The notes beneath the pieces were generated by a model. That model saw only the letters and a program-made list of their open reading frames with translations. It searched no databases and was not told where the DNA came from. Made by a program: the position numbers and the translations under genes. DNA of 64,000 bases from Bacteroidota bacterium (GTDB taxonomy: Bacteria > Bacteroidota > Bacteroidia > Flavobacteriales > Weeksellaceae), in contig JAEWOR010000033.1 of the NCBI GenBank assembly GCA_023399595.1, positions 135,606-199,605 on the forward strand. Reading direction: 5' to 3'. Positions 36,745 to 44,596 of the stretch are shown here, one piece after another; the stretch's first letter is position 1, and the number at the start of each line of letters is the position of its first letter.

Positions 36745-36762
36745 AATAACTTTCTTTCTCAT
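36727..36762 (-). CDS. 11-codon ORF in a regulated short transcript (leader peptide candidate)
   Basis: ATG at 36762, product MRKKVIELVCL, stop inside the upstream arm and loop of the terminator hairpin. It begins 12 bases after the predicted -7 box TATCTTTG. No database-scale support is available; it could be a leader peptide for an attenuator in front of the lipid kinase gene, a microprotein, or chance in a small RNA. Confidence 0.25.
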   Translation of the reverse strand: MRKKVIELVCL

Positions 36763-36774
36763 TGTTTTGTATGA

Positions 36775-36820
36775 CAAAGATACAGTATGAAGAAGTTCAT
36801 TGTTTACGGGAAACCGTAAA
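36775..36820 (-). promoter_or_regulatory. Candidate activator site and promoter (site 1 of 3)
   Basis: Palindrome TTTACGGGAAACCGTAAA (36803-36820, 7-bp arms, 4-base centre) upstream of TATCTTTG (36775-36782, minus strand). The palindrome centre is 29.5 bases from the first T of the box; the -33 position has no TTG. The same spacing recurs at 44.5 and 47.4 kb. The predicted start is near 36768. Confidence 0.6.
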
Positions 36821-36846
36821 ACGCAATATTTTTTTTTCAAAAAAAA

Positions 36847-37512
36847 TTAAATAATTCCTAAATCTTTGCAAAAAGCCACCAGTTGTTCATTATTTGAAAA
36901 ACTTAGTGAATCTTTTAAAACATTTAATCTTTTTTCAACACTGCTCAAACTATTGGGTTTTATGTGCATTTCTTTTAAATACTCAGGGATATTTTTCTGC
37001 ATAATACCTTCTGACAAAAGCTTTACAACATGTATGTCAAAATTTGAAAACTCAAAGGCGTTCATCTTTTTTAAAGTTTGATGATTGTCTGCAGAAATAT
37101 ATTTTTCGTTTCTATAGGTATGCTCAATTGCTTTTTTAAGGTCCTTAACATCCGACCTTCCTTTATGTACATAAGCATTTATGCCTTCTTCATTAAAAAG
37201 CTGAGAGATAACGGCTTCTTTTTTTTCGGCTGAGAAAACAATTACTTTAATATCGGGATGAATTTCTTTAACAGCTTTCACGAGATCCATTCCGGATTTT
37301 AATTTCTGAGGCAAGGCATCATCTTCAAAAGATAAATCTGTAATTAAAAGCTCATAAGGAATGCCCAAACGAATTGCTTTTTGAACTTTTCCGAAAGCAT
37401 CATCACAGTAAAAAGCATATTCTACTTGCGCAATTTGAAAATCGGACATTGTTTTCTGAATGGATAAGTTGGCACTTTCGTGATCCTCTGCAATAAGTAT
37501 TTTTTTAAACAT
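36847..37512 (-). CDS. LuxR/NarL-type response regulator
   Basis: 221 residues. Receiver domain with acidic AEDHES, phospho-acceptor Asp59 in LLITDLSF, and Lys in YVHKG. The C-terminal LuxR-type helix-turn-helix runs FEFSNFDIHVVKLLSEGIMQKNIPEYL ... NSLSSVEKRLNVLKDSL ... EQLVAFCKDLGII. It lies 12 bases behind its sensor kinase gene, so it is the cognate regulator. A paralogue sits at 44597. It is a likely binder of the palindromes at 36803, 44521 and 47442, but this is inference. Confidence 0.9.
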   Translation of the reverse strand: MFKKILIAEDHESANLSIQKTMSDFQIAQVEYAFYCDDAFGKVQKAIRLGIPYELLITDLSFEDDALPQKLKSGMDLVKAVKEIHPDIKVIVFSAEKKEAVISQLFNEEGINAYVHKGRSDVKDLKKAIEHTYRNEKYISADNHQTLKKMNAFEFSNFDIHVVKLLSEGIMQKNIPEYLKEMHIKPNSLSSVEKRLNVLKDSLSFSNNEQLVAFCKDLGII

Positions 37513-37524
37513 ATTTTTTCTTTT

Positions 37525-39186
37525 TTACCACATAAATTGCATTTTTACGCTATAACCAGTATGAATGTCTAATTCTAAAGTTCCATTATATTTCGTAATC
37601 CTTTCTCTTATGCTTCTCAGTCCATTTTTTTCTTTAAAACTGCTTGCTCCTACTCCATTATCTTTATAAAAAAGTTGTAGCGTTTGATGATTTTTTTCAA
37701 ATCTTAAAACAATTCTTTCGGCTTGACTATGCTTTTTCATATTCACGAAAAGTTCTCGAACAATAAGATAAAGATCTTCAGCGAGATTTTTAGGAACATT
37801 CTGCCATAACTCATTATCGTTCCCCACCATAAATATATTTACAGAATCGGTTTGAAAGCTATTGGCTAGTTCAGAGAATTTCTCTTTATAATTAATGGCC
37901 ATAGGAAAATTAAAATTATCATAAGAAATGTCTCTGGATTTTTGATACATTCCATCCAATTGATCCAAAATTTCTTCTTTATCTACTTCTTCAGCATGTT
38001 CTAAGCCCGACATTACTTGATACAAGCCATTTGCAACCACATCGTGAACTTTTTTAGAAGTAATTAATCGTTCTTCTTTAATTTGATTTTGAGCCTTGAG
38101 TTCAATTCTCGATTTTCTTTTTTTATACCAATAAAGTCCACCAAAGCTCGTTATTACAAATAAAAAAACTCCAGAATACATTATATATTCTTTTTGTTGA
38201 AGGTCTTTTTCTAGCTTTAAATTTTGGGCTTTGTTCTTTTCACTTTCAAAACGCACTAAGGCAAACTGATTTTTCGAAGAATTTCTTACAACATCCAAAC
38301 TATCAGAAAGTTTTTTATACTGCTGATAATATTTTTTAGAATTAACTCCTGTTTCAGTATTTATAAGGTAATCCAATGCTTGAAGCTGATCAATTGGAGT
38401 CTCTAATTTCTTAGAAACATCGAGCATTTTCTTGGCATAATACTTAGTGGAATCTGCATTTTTATCTGTATAAAATTCAGTATAATAACAGTATACAGCA
38501 TCTAATCCCCAATTATCATCATTTTTTTGATAAAAACTTAAAGCTTCTCTATAATTTTCTTCAGGATTAAAAGTTGGGTTTATTTTACATTCAGAACGTG
38601 TGAAATTGACTAATATCTTATAGTAAACATCGTCTTTTTCATTAAGGTTTTTAAGAAGTTCCTGATAGATTTTTGAAGCTTCAGAATATTTCCCTTGATC
38701 ATAGTAACTTGAAGCAAGGTTATTTTTTATCATTAAAACTTCCAAGGAATCTTTCGAAAATTTTAATGATAATTCATAATATTTTTTGGCATTTTTATAG
38801 TTTTTAAGGCTGTTTGAAGCAACCCCTAAATTATTATAATTACTAGCAATAAAGGAAAAATGTTTTTCATCTTCTTCGTTTAAATGTTGCATGGCCGACA
38901 AACTAGACTCAATGCTTCCTAGATTATCACTTTCTCCTTCTTGAATAATTGCCATGTTGACAAAACATTTAGCAACGCTGTAATTATCCTCTAATTGCTG
39001 ATACATATCTTTTGCTTTATTTAATTCTGCAAAAGCTTTCTGCATATTATTTTGATCTTGATAAACAAATGAAGAATCATAAATTATACGCGCTTTTTTA
39101 CTTATTTCATTGTCATTAGAATTCTGCTCTTTGGAGGAACAAGAGTAAAGAATAAGTCCGAAAAATAAGTAAATAAGAAACCTCAC
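37525..39186 (-). CDS. Sensor histidine kinase with lipoprotein N-terminus and TPR sensor domain
   Basis: 553 residues. The N-terminus has a lipobox (ILYSC, Cys16), then TPR repeats to ~310 (AFAELNKAKDMYQQLEDNY, AKKYYELSLKFSKDS, EASKIYQELLKNL), a single membrane helix (~338-358), a HPK7/HisKA_3-like dimerisation helix with His near 381 (SKKVHDVVANGLYQ), and an ATPase domain (NMKKHSQAERI, DNGVGAS, NGLRSIRERI). The TPR part would lie in the periplasm, perhaps lipid-anchored. It is last but one in an operon with a 478-residue protein, fRMsr and the response regulator. The signal is unknown. Confidence 0.9.
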   Translation of the reverse strand: MRFLIYLFFGLILYSCSSKEQNSNDNEISKKARIIYDSSFVYQDQNNMQKAFAELNKAKDMYQQLEDNYSVAKCFVNMAIIQEGESDNLGSIESSLSAMQHLNEEDEKHFSFIASNYNNLGVASNSLKNYKNAKKYYELSLKFSKDSLEVLMIKNNLASSYYDQGKYSEASKIYQELLKNLNEKDDVYYKILVNFTRSECKINPTFNPEENYREALSFYQKNDDNWGLDAVYCYYTEFYTDKNADSTKYYAKKMLDVSKKLETPIDQLQALDYLINTETGVNSKKYYQQYKKLSDSLDVVRNSSKNQFALVRFESEKNKAQNLKLEKDLQQKEYIMYSGVFLFVITSFGGLYWYKKRKSRIELKAQNQIKEERLITSKKVHDVVANGLYQVMSGLEHAEEVDKEEILDQLDGMYQKSRDISYDNFNFPMAINYKEKFSELANSFQTDSVNIFMVGNDNELWQNVPKNLAEDLYLIVRELFVNMKKHSQAERIVLRFEKNHQTLQLFYKDNGVGASSFKEKNGLRSIRERITKYNGTLELDIHTGYSVKMQFMW

Positions 39187-39204
39187 TACATAAGAAGTAT
39201 GATG

Positions 39205-39660
39205 TTAAAGGATTTTCCCAATTTCTCCACAAAGCCATTCTAATAGCTCGGTATCATTCTTAGAAAAAGGATTTAAGGTATGAGAATCTATATCAATTTG
39301 GCCAACATTTATTCCATTTTTAAAAATAGGAACTACAATTTCTGCCTTTGTATCTATAGAACAGCTTAAATAATTATCTTCATCATGAACATTAGGAACA
39401 ATAAAAATTTCATTAGAAACTGCAACTTGTCCACAAATTCCTTTTCCGTAAGGAATGGTAGTATGATCCGTTTCTGCACCAACATATGGTCCTAAAACCA
39501 ATTCATCTTGGTCTCCATTTTTGAAATAAAACCCCGTCCAATTGAAATATTCTATTTCCTGATCTAATAAATGACAGACTTTCTGAAGTTTGTCTTGTAA
39601 ATTCTGTTGAGGACTTTCAAGAATAAAAAGCAATCTCTTTTTTAGTTCTAAATGTTGCAT
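39205..39660 (-). CDS. GAF-domain free methionine-(R)-sulfoxide reductase (fRMsr)
   Basis: 151 residues from ATG 39660; the upstream TTG is weaker. A single GAF domain with the fRMsr signature: FNWTGFYF, KGICGQVAV (Cys76), the VPNVHDEDNYLSC segment (Cys100) and SxxxEIVVPIF, with IDIDSHTLNPF at the end. The two cysteines correspond to the catalytic and resolving pair of E. coli MsrC. It reduces free Met-R-sulfoxide in the cytoplasm. It lies 18 bases before the kinase gene. Confidence 0.87.
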   Translation of the reverse strand: MQHLELKKRLLFILESPQQNLQDKLQKVCHLLDQEIEYFNWTGFYFKNGDQDELVLGPYVGAETDHTTIPYGKGICGQVAVSNEIFIVPNVHDEDNYLSCSIDTKAEIVVPIFKNGINVGQIDIDSHTLNPFSKNDTELLEWLCGEIGKIL

Positions 39661-39675
39661 GATTTTCAATTAAGA

Positions 39676-41112
39676 TTAAGAAAATTCTTTAAGCGAAACT
39701 TCTTCCTTATAACCAAACATTCCTCTTTCCTTAATCATCTCTGCAACTCCTTCTGGAACTTGGTCTTCCCAACCTTTTTCATTTGAAGAAATTTTTCTAA
39801 GAATTTCTCTGGAATAAATTTCCGAATAGTTTGGGTTGTAAGATTTGATATCTACAATTCTGTTATTGAGTTTGAAATATTTATAAAGCTCTTTCAAATT
39901 TTCATTAACTCTAAGGTTAGAAGAATCTAACAAATCATGAGTTTCAGGATCACGATATGGATATAAATACACTCTCATATCTTTTCTAAAGAATTTACCA
40001 AACGCTTCTAAAATTCCTCCTGAAAGATTTTGATAATAAGATTCATCAAATACCATTAATAAATTGTTTACCCCCATACCGATACCAATTTTACCATTGG
40101 TGTACGTTGCAAAATAATCTATTAATCTATAATATTCAGAGAAGTTGGAAAGTATTACGGTATATCCCAGTTTACCCAAAACATCTACCCTGTCTAAAAA
40201 GTCTCTTTCATCAATATCTCCTGAAGCTTTAAGGTTTGAGATGGTAATTTCTATCAAAACTTCGGTATCTTCTTGTGTACATTCTGCATCTTTAGTAAAC
40301 ATTTCAAGCCCATTTCTCAGCATATCTATATTTACTTTGGTAACAGGTCTAAAACTTCCTCTTACTGCAAAAATATTTTTCTTGTACAATACATCTGCAG
40401 GAAGCATATTATTACCTTCTGAATTAAAGATAACAGCATCTGTCATTCCATTTTTCACCAATTGTAGAGACATTAATCTATTATCCACGTACGCAAAAAT
40501 AGGCCCACTAAAATCTATCATGTCTATTTCTAAATTATCTAAAGAAATATCATCATACAAAGATCCTATAAGTCTTCTTGGATTGTCGTAATAATTAAAC
40601 GCACCATAAATAAGGTTTACCCCTAAGTTTCCTAAGGTTTCCTGCTGTAAAGTAGCATCATTTTCGTTAAACTTCACATGTATAACCACCTCATTATAAT
40701 CTTCATTTTCAGAAACTTGAAAACGAATTCCAACCCAACCATGACCTTTTGAAGTCTTATCAAAGTTAATAGTAGTTACTGTATTGGCATACGAAAAGAA
40801 TTTTCTTCCTGGTGTTTCATCACGAGAAATACGTTCCTCAATTAAAGAAACCTCATAACGAAGCATTTTTCTTAATCTGTTTTCGGTAACATATCTATTT
40901 TTAGCTTCTTTACCATAAATAGCATCACTAAAATCTTTATCATAAGCCGACATTGCTTTCGCAATGGTTTTTGAAGCACCTCCAGCACGAAAAAAATGAC
41001 GTACAGTTTCCTGACCTGCTCCAATTTCGGCAAATGTTCCATAAATATTAGCGTCTAAGTTGATGGCTAAAGCCTTTTGTTTGGGAGTAAGTTTTTGCTG
41101 TATCGAAGTCAT
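39676..41112 (-). CDS. Bacteroidota-conserved ~480-residue protein of unknown function
   Basis: 478 residues, soluble, no signal peptide. It is very strongly Bacteroidota-like in the opening LTPKQKALAINLDANIYGTFAEIGAGQE and the GGASKTIAKAMSAYDKDFSDAIYG segment. I recall this family carrying conflicting labels (nicotinate-nucleotide adenylyltransferase, TonB receptor) with no motif to support either: no HxGH nucleotidyltransferase motif and no barrel strands are visible. It heads the operon 478aa-fRMsr-kinase-regulator and is divergent from the MBL-fold gene. Confidence 0.8.
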   Translation of the reverse strand: MTSIQQKLTPKQKALAINLDANIYGTFAEIGAGQETVRHFFRAGGASKTIAKAMSAYDKDFSDAIYGKEAKNRYVTENRLRKMLRYEVSLIEERISRDETPGRKFFSYANTVTTINFDKTSKGHGWVGIRFQVSENEDYNEVVIHVKFNENDATLQQETLGNLGVNLIYGAFNYYDNPRRLIGSLYDDISLDNLEIDMIDFSGPIFAYVDNRLMSLQLVKNGMTDAVIFNSEGNNMLPADVLYKKNIFAVRGSFRPVTKVNIDMLRNGLEMFTKDAECTQEDTEVLIEITISNLKASGDIDERDFLDRVDVLGKLGYTVILSNFSEYYRLIDYFATYTNGKIGIGMGVNNLLMVFDESYYQNLSGGILEAFGKFFRKDMRVYLYPYRDPETHDLLDSSNLRVNENLKELYKYFKLNNRIVDIKSYNPNYSEIYSREILRKISSNEKGWEDQVPEGVAEMIKERGMFGYKEEVSLKEFS

Positions 41113-41134
41113 GTAAAATTTTTTGTAAATTTAC

Positions 41135-41142
41135 CAAAATTA
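41135..41142 (-). promoter_or_regulatory. -7 element (TAATTTTG) of the 478-residue protein operon
   Basis: Fits TAnnTTTG on the minus strand, 22 bases before the ATG at 41112, in the 46-base gap between divergent genes. Confidence 0.4.
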
Positions 41143-41158
41143 AACGCATCTTCAAAAA

Positions 41159-41926
41159 ATGAAGTTGAAATTCTTAGGAACTGGGACATCACAAGGCGTT
41201 CCCGTAATTGGATGTCACTGCAAGGTTTGTTCATCAGAAAACCCAAAAGATAAGCGATTCCGCTCGTCAGTACTCATTACAACCGATTCTGACAAAAAAA
41301 TTTTAATAGATTGTGGCCCTGATTTTAGACAACAAATGCTAGTCAATAATGAAGAACATATTGACGCATGTTTAATTACACACGAGCATAACGACCATGT
41401 AATTGGATTAGATGACATGAGACCATTAATATTTAAAAGTGGTAAAGACATGTCTATTTATGCTAATCCTAGAGTTGCTAATGAAATAAAATCGCGTTTT
41501 CCGTATGCTTTTTCGGAAGTGAGATATCCAGGAGCTCCTTCTTTTGAAATGCATAAAATTGAAAATAAACCTTTCCGATTACTTGATACCTACGTAATCC
41601 CAGTTGAAGTGATGCATTACAAAATTCCTATTTTAGGTTATCAATTTAAAAATATAACTTATATAACAGATGCTAGTTTTATTTCTGACACCGAAAAAGA
41701 AAAATTAAAAAATTTAGATGTCCTTATTTTAAATTGCATTAGAAAAACAGAACCGCATCCCGCACATTTTATATTAGAAGACATTTTAAAATTAAATGAA
41801 GAGTTACAACCCCAAAAATTATTCCTCACCCATATTAGTCACCACTTCGGATTGCATAATATTGAAAACGAATTACTTCCGAACAACATTAAGTTAGCCT
41901 ATGACGGAATGGAAATAAATTTCTAA
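41159..41926 (+). CDS. MBL-fold metallo-hydrolase (PhnP-like)
   Basis: 255 residues. It starts LKFLGTGTSQGVPVIGCHCKVC, the PhnP-type N-terminus with Cys residues for a structural metal, and carries the metal motif THEHNDHVIGLDD (His75, His77, Asp79, His80) with later ligands in VMHY, TDASFIS and THISHHF. Such enzymes are phosphodiesterases or phosphoryl cyclic phosphate hydrolases; substrate here unknown. It ends shortly before the tRNA-Leu promoter. Confidence 0.87.
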   Translation: MKLKFLGTGTSQGVPVIGCHCKVCSSENPKDKRFRSSVLITTDSDKKILIDCGPDFRQQMLVNNEEHIDACLITHEHNDHVIGLDDMRPLIFKSGKDMSIYANPRVANEIKSRFPYAFSEVRYPGAPSFEMHKIENKPFRLLDTYVIPVEVMHYKIPILGYQFKNITYITDASFISDTEKEKLKNLDVLILNCIRKTEPHPAHFILEDILKLNEELQPQKLFLTHISHHFGLHNIENELLPNNIKLAYDGMEINF

Positions 41927-41943
41927 AAAACATTCAAAAAAAC

Positions 41944-41975
41944 TTGTTTTTAAAAGTAAAATAACTCTATATTTG
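41944..41975 (+). promoter_or_regulatory. Promoter of tRNA-Leu
   Basis: TTG (41944-41946), 21 bases, TATATTTG (41968-41975); the tRNA begins 19 bases later. Best-formed consensus promoter in the window. Confidence 0.75.
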
Positions 41976-41993
41976 CACACCAATTTAAAACAT

Positions 41994-42073
41994 GCCCAGG
42001 TGGCGGAATTGGTAGACGCGCTGGTCTCAAACACCAGTTCTTAGGAGTACCGGTTCGATCCCGGTCCTGGGTA
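41994..42073 (+). tRNA. tRNA-Leu(CAA)
   Basis: Acceptor GCCCAGG pairs with CCTGGGT (one G-U), anticodon arm CTGGT-CTCAAAC-ACCAG gives anticodon CAA (codon UUG), a long variable arm and T loop GGTTCGATCCC follow. CCA is not encoded. It adjoins a recombinase remnant, so it may have been an integration target. Confidence 0.95.
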
Positions 42074-42077
42074 CAAG

Positions 42078-42119
42078 ACCGGAAAGAAGTAATATTTCAC
42101 TATCTTTCCGGTTTTTTTC
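42078..42119 (+). terminator. Terminator of tRNA-Leu
   Basis: 10-bp stem ACCGGAAAGA / TCTTTCCGGT, 15-base loop, seven T. Confidence 0.8.
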
Positions 42120-42206
42120 AATCCCTAACTCATTATTAATCTGATAGATATAGTTCAACAAAACATTTCTTCTAGCGGTTCGATAATGATTTTCAAAAAA
42201 TTTTAA

Positions 42207-42785
42207 TTATTCGGGGAATATCGAACCAATTATCTTACGTTTTACACTATTATCACTAGTATCATAGACTTTAGCAAGGTTTACTATATATTCTAAAGCA
42301 TTATCAATTAGTGTCGGAAAATCTATCTTATTTTGACCTTTTTCTTTTGTCAGTTTAGACTCTAATCTTTCAATTTGCTCCTTATAATCTGACTTAATTT
42401 CAAAGTATTCATCATCATCAATAACATTATCCAATAATTTATTTCTTGTTAGCTTTAATTTTTCATTCAACCGATCAATTTCTATAGTGATGGCTTTTTT
42501 TTCATGTTGAGGATTACTTATAAATTTCTCGAAATTCTGTTTCAAAACCTTTCTTAAATACTTTTTAATTGGCTCTCTCATCTCAAAAGTTTGAAGAGCT
42601 TCTAAAAATTTATTGTTTAAAAGTTCTGCATTATATCTATATCGGCACGGATACTGGCAATGATAATAATAATATTTCTGTGAACGCCCGTTCGAAGCAC
42701 TACCTGTAACTAAATTCCCACAATCTGGGCAAATAAGAAAGCCTCTTAAAGGAAGATTATCATCGGATAAAACTTTGACATTAGG
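42207..42785 (-). pseudogene. Large serine recombinase, C-terminal remnant
   Basis: The frame is open from the stop at 42786 to 42207 (~192 codons) but has no good start, and the Ser catalytic domain is missing. What remains is the recombinase zinc ribbon (LPLRGFLICPDCGNLVTG ... YYYYHCQYPCRYRY) and the long coiled coil (EKKAITIEIDRLNEKLKLTRNKL ... QIERLESKLTKEKG) typical of large serine integrases. It lies 134 bases from tRNA-Leu. It marks a lost integrative element. I see no second copy of the tRNA 3' end in the window. Confidence 0.85.
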
Positions 42786-43087
42786 TTATGAATACGATTT
42801 TGAAGAAGAAGATTTAGTATTTGTATATGATTTAGAATTTGTGTTTTTTGTTTTTTTAGTAAACGTATATCCTGAACTAAAGAAACTTCTTCCTGATAAA
42901 CTTCCTCTACAAACCCCGCAGGTTCCACCAGACCCGCAATGTCCACATCTTGAACAATTGGAACCTGCCGAACAACTTGCAGAGCCAGTACATCTTCCGT
43001 CATGTCCATAGGTTTCGGCTTTTAAAAAAGAAAAAAGTAAAAAAAGATTAAACCTAAGGCTAAAAATATTGAGATAAAAGTTTTCAT
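42786..43087 (-). pseudogene. Cys-Gly-rich small secreted protein, frameshifted
   Basis: The ATG at 43087, one base after the stop of the HsdR-N-like gene, begins a signal-peptide-like frame (MKTFISIFLALGLIFF) that stops early. Another frame then encodes KAETYGHDGRCTGSASCS, followed by a dense run with Cys in CSRCGHCGSGGTCGVC and a Ser/Lys/Thr-rich tail ending in SYS, stop at 42786. Adding one base in the A7 run at 43039-43045 joins both into a ~100-residue secreted protein. I recognise the Cys pattern from uncharacterised Bacteroidota proteins but no function. Confidence 0.65.
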
Positions 43088-43088
43088 T

Positions 43089-44124
43089 TTAGTTATAGTT
43101 TTCAATAGTTTGATGAAGCTCGTTTCTGTAATTGTAAATTTCATCAAGAGTCTGTAAAGGCGTTCTCTCACCTGACTCTTTTCCATTATGGAACAATTCT
43201 ATAAGATTTCTACTGGCTCCAAAATGAAACCTGCAAATGGGTTTTCTGTTATTATCGTCCAACAAAATTCCGAAGTAGGATTGAGTATCCCTGTAAGCAA
43301 TTCTTTCTGCTGAAATTTTTTCCCTTAAAATAGCTTTTACAATTTGGAAAGCATCCAATTCTTGATTGGTAGTAACAACTTTTGGAGATTCATTATTTTC
43401 ATCAATACTAATTGATGATGAGGTTGATTTTTCTGCCTCAATAGCGTCATTAATCACAAGGGCAGATTTTAATCTGGAACTGATGGATTCTGAAATAGAA
43501 ATATTTAAAGCTTTTTTGGCATATTCTTTAAAAACAACCATTCTGTTTGCTGTAAGAGGCCTGTCAAAAAAACGATTCACCAATAATCTCACAATTTCAT
43601 CGGACGGATTTTCTATTTCCTTTTCGAATTCTTTTCTGATGGCTTTAATGTATTTCAAACCTTCAGCAGAATCCAAAATCGACTCTAAATTATATCCGCT
43701 TTTTGTGAAACTCTCTAGAACTTTTATTGAATTATCTTTCAGATCATCAAGATTAATAGTGAGAAAAGGTTTCTCATCCATAATATTTGGTTTTTCCAAA
43801 TCTGTATAAAAGTTGTAAATAACACCGTTGGTTAAAACTCCGAATCTGGCTTTGGAAACATGATAATAACGATGAAGTTGAGAATTGTGAGCATCTACAT
43901 TTTCTTTCCAGTTTTTGCATTCAATTATCATTATAGGTTCGTCGTCTCTTTTGATGACATAATCTACTTTCTCTCCTTTTTTCGTACCGATGTCTGCAAT
44001 AAATTCGGGAACAACTTATAAAAGGCATTACAAAAGCTGTTTTGGTGGCTTCTTCGGTGTGAATTTGCTCTTTAAGGCCATTCACACGTTGATGCAGTTG
44101 TTCTAGTTTTAATTTGAGTTCCAT
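43089..44124 (-). pseudogene. HsdR N-terminal-like nuclease protein with internal deletion and frameshift
   Basis: The 5' part (ATG 44124, MELKLKLEQLHQRVNGL ... KTAFVMPFIS) and the 3' part (VVPEFIADIGTKKGEKVDYV ... to 43089) lie in different frames. About 11 codons usually found between PFI and the VVPEF motif appear missing, and the deletion shifts the frame near 44015-44025. The domain keeps a PD-(D/E)xK-like site: Asp in KVDYVI and ExK in IIECKNW. Relatives are annotated as type I restriction enzyme HsdR N-terminal domain proteins of ~360 residues. The long 3' frame (280 codons) could still be translated from an internal start. Confidence 0.75.
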
Positions 44125-44130
44125 GGTTAA

Positions 44131-44251
44131 TTAATTTGTTGAATCAATAATTTCAGCAGAAGGAGCATTTTGTTTTACGGAAGGAATTCCGTTTTCCATT
44201 CCTTGTTTGGTACAATAGAAATGTTACTTCATTTTGTATCGCTGCTTTCAT
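44131..44251 (-). pseudogene. Short coding relics upstream of the HsdR-like pseudogene
   Basis: Two overlapping minus-strand frames look like pieces of protein: from ATG 44251 (MKAAIQNEVTFLLYQTRNGK) and, in a shifted frame, MENGIPSVKQNAPSAEIIDS to the stop at 44131. I cannot assign the parent protein; the FLLYQT stretch vaguely resembles RhuM-type starts. Treat as weak. Confidence 0.25.
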
Positions 44252-44255
44252 ATTT

Positions 44256-44462
44256 TTAAGTTGTATGACATGCTTCAGAACAAGTTTTACATCCATTTGA
44301 TTTTGAATATGTTTTTTTTGCCTCTTTTACAGCTTCTTTACAAGAAGAAAACTCACCTAGATACTTTCTATTTTCTGCACTTGGTAAATATTTACAGTAT
44401 TGGTCATGAACTTCATGATCTCCATTGCTCTGTGCATTTTTGTTTACATAATATTTTTTCAT
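44256..44462 (-). CDS. Small Cys/His protein, conserved hypothetical
   Basis: 68 residues from ATG 44462 (a TTG 15 bases upstream is rejected). The sequence KYYVNKNAQSNGDHEVHDQY, CKYLPSAENRKYLGEFSSC and KSNGCKTCSEACHTT is a recurring small-protein family I recall from many bacteria, without known function; four or five Cys plus His suggest metal binding or disulfides. No signal peptide. It is preceded by a candidate activator palindrome and promoter (44491-44534), so it is a likely target of the neighbouring response regulators. Confidence 0.75.
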   Translation of the reverse strand: MKKYYVNKNAQSNGDHEVHDQYCKYLPSAENRKYLGEFSSCKEAVKEAKKTYSKSNGCKTCSEACHTT

Positions 44463-44490
44463 AATAATTATTTTCAATTGTTTAACATTC

Positions 44491-44534
44491 CAAAAATACC
44501 TTGGCTTAAAATTTATTTTATACGGATTTCCGTA
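44491..44534 (-). promoter_or_regulatory. Candidate activator site and promoter (site 2 of 3)
   Basis: TACGGATTTCCGTA (44521-44534) upstream of TATTTTTG (44491-44498, minus strand). The centre-to-T spacing is 29.5 bases, identical to site 1. No -33 TTG. It faces the small Cys/His protein gene, predicted leader ~22 bases. Confidence 0.6.
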
Positions 44535-44542
44535 AAAACAAA

Positions 44543-44569
44543 AAAACTTTCAAATGATTTGAAAGTTTT
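44543..44569 (-). terminator. Terminator of the second response regulator gene
   Basis: Stem AAAACTTTCAAA / TTTGAAAGTTTT with a 3-base loop and seven T on the minus strand. Confidence 0.8.
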
Positions 44570-44596
44570 AAAAACAATGAAATTTATAAATGAAAA

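Noticed and set aside
39676..41112. Annotation as nicotinate-nucleotide adenylyltransferase or TonB receptor
   Set aside because: No HxGH motif, signal peptide, plug or barrel strands are visible; kept as unknown.
42746..43011. Overlapping ORFs on both strands across the Cys-rich region
   Set aside because: They are shadows of the Cys-Gly-rich frame; their composition (long Val/Leu/Pro or acidic runs) is an artefact of that frame.
44177..44192. ACGGAAGGAATTCCGT as a fourth activator site
   Set aside because: The arms differ from TACGG/CCGTA spacing, it lies in coding relics, and no TAnnTTTG box lies at 29.5 bases on either strand.
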